DNA from: Pinus tabuliformis | Lineage: Eukaryota > Streptophyta > Pinopsida > Pinales > Pinaceae | Length of the DNA: 64,000 nucleotides | Assembly (NCBI GenBank): GCA_031772625.1 | Contig: CM062815.1 | Span: 922,166,582 to 922,230,581 of the forward strand | Direction: 5' to 3' | In this document: positions 57,599-64,000 of the stretch, piece after piece | Numbering within the stretch: position 1 is the first letter of the stretch | Layout: each line of letters opens with the position of its first letter | Notes under the pieces: generated by a model | What the model was told of the DNA's origin: nothing | Database searches by the model: none | Seen by the model: the letters and a program-made list of their open reading frames with translations, nothing else | Program-made: the position numbers and the translations under genes

Positions 57599-57781
57599 GT
57601 TTTGTTGTATAATTTAATTTGACTGTGTACATATATGTATATAGGTGTGTTGTTGGATAATGATTTTGGTATTACTAATTGTGCTTCCTTCCCTGTAGAT
57701 AGACAATAAAGAAGGATATTTACCTAGTGTAATTTTATTCCTTTAACCAGCGCTGGCAAATTATTTATGAAAAAGGAAACT

Positions 57782-57973
57782 ATGGAGTTTTCTTTAAGTT
57801 TTTTAGACTCCTTAAAGTTGAAAACACCAGTGAGCATGAACTGGCCCGAGCTCAAGAAAAATCCATGGGTAAGTGAAATGGAGTTTTCTTTAAGTTTTTC
57901 AGACTCCTAAAAATTGAAAATACCGGCGAGCATTAACTGATATGGGCTCAAGAAAAATCCACAGAACAATAGT
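57782..57973. repeat. Tandem duplication, 96-bp unit, two copies
   Basis: Both copies start ATGGAGTTTTCTTTAAGTTT and contain GCTCAAGAAAAATCCA near the end; period 96. Confidence 0.9.
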
Positions 57974-59034
57974 ATTTAGGTTTATTTGTCAATAAAATGG
58001 AAGTAACAATAGGAGCAGTGATTAGTTTGGTTCCAAAAAGAGGAGGTTGTCCAACTGCAGAATACCTTCTTGTTAAAAATCTTGGCGCCCGATCATTGAA
58101 TTCTTTTGCCTCACTTTTTGAGACTTCCGTCACAATTTCAAAGTTCCTGTACCAATGTGTTTTTTGTAGTTTTTCCTGTGTGATCCTTAAAACAGAAAAA
58201 ATTCACAAGAAGCATCAGTAATTACTAGCACCTACTATAGATCGACCTTCAGAACATGTTAATTTACAAGGGAAAACCTACGGGATTCCAATTTCAAGAC
58301 TATTCATTATGGCATCTTATTAAAATTTCATCTGGTATTGCAAAACTGTGTTCATCCCGTACTGGAAATCAATTCATGTGTGCATTTGGTACTAAAAAGC
58401 TTTCATGTGTAATCTGGTAATAGAGGTATGAGGTCAGTATTTTGTTTTATGCTATTAGGATTCATATTAATCATGTAATGAATATATAATTATCCTCATA
58501 ATACTTTTATTTACCATCACTTGTTAGGCCCCTATCCTAATCCTAAAGTACTTACCTTCATTCCCCGGTTGTTCCAAGAAAAATTCCTTTTCAATATGAT
58601 TTTATTATGAGTGTTAGTGGATGAATTCAAATCATAATATGAGCAAATGAATTCTAAAATCGAACCTCCATGGGTTGTTTAAGCAATGATGTTACCTCCA
58701 TTCCATAACCATAATGTGAATGATGATGATGAATGATCAAAACATTGATATGGATCGTCCCGCACTGTTGTACTCAACCACATTCTATTCATCATGTTTA
58801 AACATTCATTCGCATGAAGTGGATATCATCAACATAAATTATTTCTAGATCAGCTCCACATATAATGTATCGCCATCATCCCATATGATCTTGTCTAATA
58901 ATTATGGAAACAATGTGACCGTTTCCATTCCATTTTGAATTATAAATGCTCCTCTGGATGGCTTCACCATCCAGATGAGCATCATTTCTATTTTTCTTAG
59001 CCTTCGGCCTTCATTTCATGAGCCCCCACTGATT

Positions 59035-59290
59035 CATCTGGCACTCTGTCAACCATTTTTGGTACTCTGTTATCACCCCATCCGACACTCTCTCAACCAT
59101 TTTTAGTACTCTTTTATCTCCCCATCTAGCACTCTGTCAACCATTTCCAGTACTCTATTATCGCCCCATCCAACACTCTCTCAACCATTTCTAGTACTCT
59201 TTTATGGCTCCATCTGTCACTTTTCCAACCATTTCCAATACTCCATGATATCACTTCTGGTACTCTGTAATATCAATTCTGGTACTCTAT
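59035..59290. repeat. 44-bp tandem array, five units
   Basis: The word CACTC (CACTT in the last) recurs at 59042, 59086, 59130, 59174 and 59218, an exact 44-bp period. Unit features: CATC, then CACTCTGTCAACCATTT, GTACTCT and a CCCC box. Units abut directly without unique spacers. Confidence 0.93.
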
Positions 59291-59404
59291 TATCATCTCG
59301 GTACTCGGTCAAATCCAGTACTAGACCCTTCCCGAGTCCAAGATCCATTTTTAAAGACCGACATCGGGGTATATCGACACGAACTGGTGTTCCAATTTTA
59401 TTAA

Positions 59405-61069
59405 GAAATAGAGGAATATCAATTATGTAAAGAAAAAATTGAGCAAGTCGGCTGGATCTCCTTCCTTAAGAAGTTCAAAGGGTACCATGATGGAGTTTAG
59501 CATGCCTTCACCTAAAATTATGATGGTGAGAACATTCAATTAGGAGGTTTACAATTGAAAATCACAAAGGCTACCATAGCAGAGGCCACAGGATTACCAA
59601 TTGCAGGGGAAAAATATTTCAAGGGTGTGAGCATTAACAAGGAGCTCTGTCAAAAGTTCTTGACCGTCGAACACTTGGACCCTAATTGGGCTAAAGGCAT
59701 CCCCAGGAATTAGGTTAAAGAGGAATATAGGTTGATGCTCAACAAACTTCAAAGGTTCTTGACTTGTGAAGGCAGGTATGTACTCAGCTTTCTTTACCAC
59801 CTAAGGCTTCTATTACATTTTGAAGGAGGACCTCAGATAAATTTCTCGTACTTCCTTTGGATGAGTCTAAACAAGATGGAAAGAGGAGTTAAATCGACCT
59901 TTAAAAAGGTTGAAACTAGTATCTACCATCATGGGCTGATAAAATTGTTAGTTACTCATGAGATAAAGAAGCAGGGTAGCAATTGGAAGACATTCATCTC
60001 ACAATATTTTGCTCAAGGAGAAGGTTCTAAACACATAGAGGAAAGCATGCCCAGGGATAGTAGTAAGGACCTAGACAACAGTAAGAAGAAACAAAGGAAG
60101 TTGAAGTCCAAAGAAGGCATTGATAGCCCTACTCCCTCAAGGTCCGTTAATAAGTTGGACAAGAGTAAAACAGTAGAAGAGGGGGGAACTCCTGAAACAA
60201 TAATAAAGTGACCATCAAAGGGTAAGATATCCTCTCTCGATTCACCAACTCCAAGTAAAATATCAACCACTGAGAAGAAGAAGAAGAAAAATCCAACTGA
60301 CAGTGATAAAGGAGAGCTCACAGGCACTACTTATGAGGTATTTGTTGAGTTACCTTAGGAAGAGACTCCTACACTCAGTATTAAAAAGGTGAAGAAACCT
60401 AGAACTAGTGAAGGAGTAATAGCACACAGAATTCTGAGAAAAAAGAAAAAAAGGCACAGAAAGAATAATTCACAAAGTCCCTCTCACAGACAAAAGGGAA
60501 GAAGAGAAGATTTTTTTAGGATAGCATCCTCACTCCCGCTATAAAATTTGGTGAGTCATCAACACCTCAACGTCGAACTACTAGGAGCATGGCAAAACAG
60601 GTAGTGACTACTCATACTCCTTCTCTTCCAGAAAATCCAATAGATGTCTTTGTCCCATCTGAAAAGGAATATGTACAAGATGAACCCCTTAATGAAACTG
60701 AGGAATTAGCTACATAGACCTTGAAAGAATTTAGAAGAGAGGTTGAATATAAGAGAAAATTTTCCAAGAAGGACACAATTGGACCTGCTAGTCCTTTAAC
60801 TAAACAACAGATGATCATCAAAATTGAAAAACTTCAGAAGAAAAATGAGAAACTAAGGGTAGAGGTGAAAGAATATAAGTTGTCGGATGAATACCTCAAG
60901 AAATAAAATGATCAGTTAAAAGAGAACAATCAGAGGTTACAAGAGGAGTGAAATGAGGCCTCCACTAAGCTGAATAAGGTTCTTCACCTCATACACTATA
61001 CCAAAGTCATTAAAAGGGAGCTTAAGGAAGAAGCTTCATGTGTGAATCTATTGGATCCAAACAGCTAAT
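59405..61069 (+). pseudogene. Element C post-integrase ORF (Athila third ORF)
   Basis: The first part in one frame (59405-60211) is broken by stops near 59489, 59513 and 59711; its open piece is 59732-60211. Motifs match element B: VGWISFLKKFKGYHDGV, GGLQLKITKATIAEATGLP, CEGRYVLSFLYHLRLLLHF, SIYHHGLIKLLVTHE. A Lys/Ser-rich linker follows (KEGIDSPTPSRS), then after a frame change a coiled-coil part (60721-60906 open: KQQMIIKIEKLQKKNEKL) to about 61069. No signal peptide or membrane helix. Conserved layout in two independent elements argues for a real gene of unknown role. Confidence 0.75.
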
Positions 61070-61150
61070 GTTCAGGCAAGAGGACTCCATTTTTGAAGTT
61101 TTGAGGGATGGTTCAATACTTTTTACATGAGGACATGAAATGACTTAGGC

Positions 61151-61162
61151 ATGGGGGAAAGT
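61151..61162 (+). other. Polypurine tract of element C
   Basis: ATGGGGGAAAGT directly before the 3' LTR start TGAGTCTCC. Confidence 0.85.
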
Positions 61163-62983
61163 TGAGTCTCCTTTTTGATGCCTTTCATACCCCATATTTT
61201 CCTCTTATTTTGATCAACGTTACCTTGAAATATACTCACTATTCACCTACCTTCTTCAAAAATATACCTTTTAGCCTCTTTATGTATCTATGAGGTAATT
61301 TATATTTCAAAGTGTGATTTTTAGGTTCTGTTGTAGTAGAAATAGAATGATTGATTCTTTATACTCTCTAATTAATTGGATTGACTCACATAGATATTTA
61401 GACCATGTTTCTACTCATCTTGTACGAGTGTATTGATCCAGTACTCGTGCTCCTACTCATCCAGTACTAGCATTATCGGTCCAATACTAGCACTCCTACT
61501 TATCCAGTGCCAATGTTATTAATCTAGTACTCGCGTTCTCATCCAATACTTGGGTTCTCATCCAGTACCCGTGTGTTTGCTTATCAGCTACCTGACAACA
61601 CTTTCCTGTGGTCCTTATCATCTGTATTCACCCATGTATTTGTGCTCATTCAACACCAACATTAGCGATCCAGCACCTATGCCCATCTGGCACCAACCAC
61701 AGTGATCTAACACCAACAACAGCAATCTGGCACCTGTGCTCATCTGGTACCTGCGATCCAGCACCTGTGTTATTCCGATACCACCTGCATTGACTATGTT
61801 ATTTCAATACCATACCCTACTTTCTAGGTTCGGTGGCTGAACGAACTGTCTTCGATGGGGCCGAGGAAATTTTTGGTCAAAGGCATCATCTTGTTATAAG
61901 AAATCGAGATATGTTTCATCATTCATGCATTGTATGTGATGAGGATGAAGCCAAACATATAGAATGAGCTAAAATGTAACTTTTTGTACTTATTTATTAT
62001 TATTCTATTAAGCCTTAAATGTAACATCATTTTCTCTATAAGAGAAGTCTTGTAAATGATAGCAAGTTAGACAGAGAGAGAGATAGCTAGTAAGAGACAA
62101 AGAGTTAGCTAGAAAGTGAGACATAACTAGTTGGAGACAGAGTTTTAACTCTATTGTTATGTTGGAGACTTGATTTTGTAACCTTTTCTTTTGAAATCAA
62201 TAATATGAGCAACAATTGATGAATTTGATGTGTTAGTGGATCCTTTAGTTCTATAGATTCTTCCAACTTTCCTTGGTAGCTCGGCAAGGGCCCACCGAAG
62301 CCATCAAGGCAAGTTTTCATTATAGTATTGTGAATATTGATTTGGTTTATGTGTGAGAGTGATTTAGTATTTTTCAGAGTGTTAATATAATTCCAGTTTT
62401 GATCATATGAAAGCAATCTATTTGTTTGAGTGACTGTTCATTAATTTTATGAATGCAAACTTTATTTCTTAAATTGCACATTTAATTGTTGAATGCTATT
62501 TTGAAGAAGAGGGAAGCTAAGATCAAAGATCTCATGATTCACCTACATATGTTGTTAGTGAAGACTCTTGTCATACAATTCTTGTACTAGAATTCAGAGT
62601 TTCTTTCAATATTAGTCTTAGTTGGTTTGAGTGTTGTTTAAATGCAGTGAATTGATTCTAGTGTAGTGATTAAAATAAGTTTCTACAAGAAAACATAGTT
62701 AGATCCATATTTCTGTTTCATGAGCTTGTAAATGGATAAACTTGTTCCCTGAGAAAACAAATTTAGCTCACAGTTTCGTTAATATTTTATTTCTGAGTTT
62801 TGGTTCCAAATTGTGTGAGGAAGTTAGTATTAGTTTTGAATACTTTTTATCTAGACTAATACTCATTAGACATAGAGACTTATCTATTATCGGCACACAT
62901 AGTATATCAACTCTATTGGTTACGAATCCCTGGTTGAATATTTAATATTGTGGTGATATATCATCCATATAATTTCCCCAACA
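61163..62983 (+). repeat. 3' LTR of element C (1821 bp)
   Basis: Matches the 5' LTR end to end. It has about 113 extra bases (about 61815-61930, starting TTTCTAGGTTCGG) that the 5' LTR lacks between ACCCTAC and GATGAGGATG words. Confidence 0.92.
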
Positions 62984-63007
62984 ACATTTGGTCCTATTCC
63001 TATCATA

Positions 63008-63566
63008 TGAGTTGGGCTAGGGCCTTAAGCCCCTCCCCCCAGCCTTTTCACCTTATACCTTCGCCCTTTGTCATGTTCTTATAATGTTTATATTATTTAG
63101 TTCATTGCACCAAGAGTAGCAGCGGGGTCACAAGGCAAGCGCCGACCCCCCTATCAGGAGGTTTCAGGGGGGTTGTAGCTCCCCTGCACAGGGTCCGGGG
63201 CAGTGCCTTGAGAATGTTTTTTTGGACCCTATATCAAGTGGGCAAATATGCCTATGGTTTTGTGCATGGGTTTTGAACATGTTTTTTGGCATGATGGTTT
63301 TCTGCCCATGGTATTTTCTAGATCAAGTTAATCGAACTACGATTATGTTCTAATCCAAGGTTAATGGATTGGGTTTTATGAATGCTTCAGCATGTATATA
63401 TAGGTATTGTAACATTGAAAGGAATATAATTAAAATCAATCTGCTAGTCTCAGTTTTGGTATCCAAGGGAAATCTCTGTGTATTTGTTTTATATTCTCAT
63501 CATTGTTTATTTTCTATCTTTTAGAATTCGTCTACAGGTAATTTTTGTACATGATTAAAACCTACA
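63008..63566 (+). repeat. 5' LTR of element D (start tentative)
   Basis: The 3' end, CCTACA, lies 2 nt before the primer site. The start is set at TGAGTTGGGC because a TG is needed and element C ends at 62983, but no second copy is in the window to confirm it. A TATATATAG word at about 63395 fits a promoter. GC-rich part at 63120-63220. Confidence 0.55.
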
Positions 63567-63568
63567 TT

Positions 63569-63582
63569 TGGTATCAGAGTTG
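63569..63582 (+). other. Primer binding site of element D (initiator tRNA-Met)
   Basis: TGGTATCAGAGTTG, the standard Copia site, 2 nt after the LTR. Confidence 0.88.
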
Positions 63583-63688
63583 TTTCAACTTTAAGGGGAT
63601 GCCTTTGCTACTAAGTTTTTTTTCTCGGACCTGTAGTAGACCCTATTGAGTGGGATATTTGTGGGATCGATTCTTGCGATGAAAGAAG

Positions 63689-63979
63689 ATGGTGAGCAGT
63701 GGAAAGATAGAGATCGAGAAATATAATGGTCAGAGTTTTGAGTTGTGGAAACTCAAGATGGAGGATTTGTTGGTGGATAAATATCAGCGGATCGTAGTAG
63801 ATCCAAGTACTAAACCAACAACAATGTCAGATAAAGACTCGACGAAGTTGGATCAGAAAGAAAATATCACAATCCAGTTGTGTATCTTGGATTCAGTATT
63901 ATTTAATGTATTAGGAGAAGCTCTGACGAAGGCTTTGTGGGACAAGTTGGGGCTTTGTACCAATCTACGTCTCTGGTGA
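63689..63979 (+). pseudogene. gag: Copia gag N-terminal part with a frameshift
   Basis: ATG 63689 opens 96 residues. It has the Copia gag signature YNGQSFELWKLKMEDLLVD and IQLCILDSVLFNVLGEA, then LWDKLG. There one base seems missing (a G in the run at about 63947-63950): the +1 frame continues with LYQSTSLVNKLFLWK, the expected next motif of this gag family, while the open frame ends at TGA 63977-63979. The protein forms the particle shell. The element is therefore probably inactive unless a shift is tolerated; the remaining gag-pol is outside the window. Confidence 0.82.
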
Positions 63980-64000
63980 ATAAATTGTTTCTATGGAAAA

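Larger units (their letters stand above)
57599..59404 (+). other. Spacer between integrase and post-integrase ORF of element C, with repeats
   Basis: No gene. Holds a 96-bp tandem duplication (57782-57973), AT-rich DNA, and a 44-bp array (59035-59290). Words of the GGTACT/AGTACT kind are frequent from 58330 onward. Confidence 0.55.
49959..62983 (+). mobile_element. Element C: second Athila-like Ty3/Gypsy LTR retrotransposon, inactive
   Basis: LTRs 49959-51651 and 61163-62983, primer site 51656-51673, gag, protease, RT, RNase H, integrase, post-integrase ORF, polypurine tract at 61151-61162. Same gene order as element B and clearly related, but more broken. LTRs differ by about 10% plus an indel of about 113 bp. 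I see no target duplication (CTTTT on the left, ACATT on the right), which fits age or a rearranged end. Confidence 0.92.
63008..64000 (+). mobile_element. Element D: Copia LTR retrotransposon, 5' part (continues past window)
   Basis: Probable LTR, initiator-Met-type primer site at 63569 and the start of a Copia-type gag. The rest is beyond the right edge. Confidence 0.82.

Noticed and set aside
59035-59290. CRISPR-like array
   Set aside because: 44-bp units abut directly with no unique spacers, and the host is a plant.

Overview
This window is transposable-element DNA from a large plant genome. A gymnosperm (conifer-like) source is my best guess, because four classes of LTR retrotransposon sit almost end to end, one with giant LTRs, and the Copia gag at the right edge resembles conifer Copia proteins. 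The species cannot be fixed from the sequence. I found no intact host gene, tRNA, rRNA or CRISPR array.

Layout. (A) 1-19526, minus strand: a young Ty3/Gypsy element of the Tat/Ogre kind with very long LTRs. The complete 5' LTR is 12292-19526 (7235 bp). The 3' LTR is 1-5679 and is cut by the window edge. Between them lie a tRNA-Arg-type primer site, gag, protease, an archaeal-type RNase H, reverse transcriptase, a degenerate Gypsy RNase H and integrase. Each LTR carries a long ORF (about 1260 codons: globular N-terminus, Gln/Pro-rich linker, coiled coils). (20763-27725), minus: a badly decayed chromovirus with gag, protease, RT, integrase and chromodomain remnants. 27726-30287: AT-rich DNA with two local tandem duplications. 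(B) 30288-41219, plus: a structurally complete but inactivated Athila-like element with 1.4-kb LTRs, a tRNA-Asp-type primer site, gag-pol, a post-integrase ORF and a polypurine tract. 41405-42803: a GC-rich, poly(A)-tailed retrocopy of an unrecognised transcript, flanked by a perfect 16-bp target-site duplication. 42820-49958: AT-rich intergenic DNA with small repeats. (C) 49959-62983, plus: a second Athila-like element with 1.7-1.8-kb LTRs, older and more decayed, carrying the same post-integrase ORF. (D) 63008 to the right edge, plus: the 5' LTR, primer site and start of gag of a Copia element.

How the parts relate. By eye the LTR pairs differ by about 1-2% in A, about 7% in B and about 10% in C, and ORF integrity falls in the same order, so A is the most recent insertion. 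A has inserted into, or lies beside, the tail of another coding remnant (19529-20053).

Most interesting features: A keeps a long ORF inside its LTRs, upstream of the primer site; its extra RNase H lies before RT, not after it; the LTR ORF of A and the post-integrase ORFs of B and C share a similar domain plan; and there is a retrocopy with clear LINE-type hallmarks. Coordinates of LTR ends, primer sites and target duplications were read from the bases. Lineage names rest on motif recognition, not on a search.
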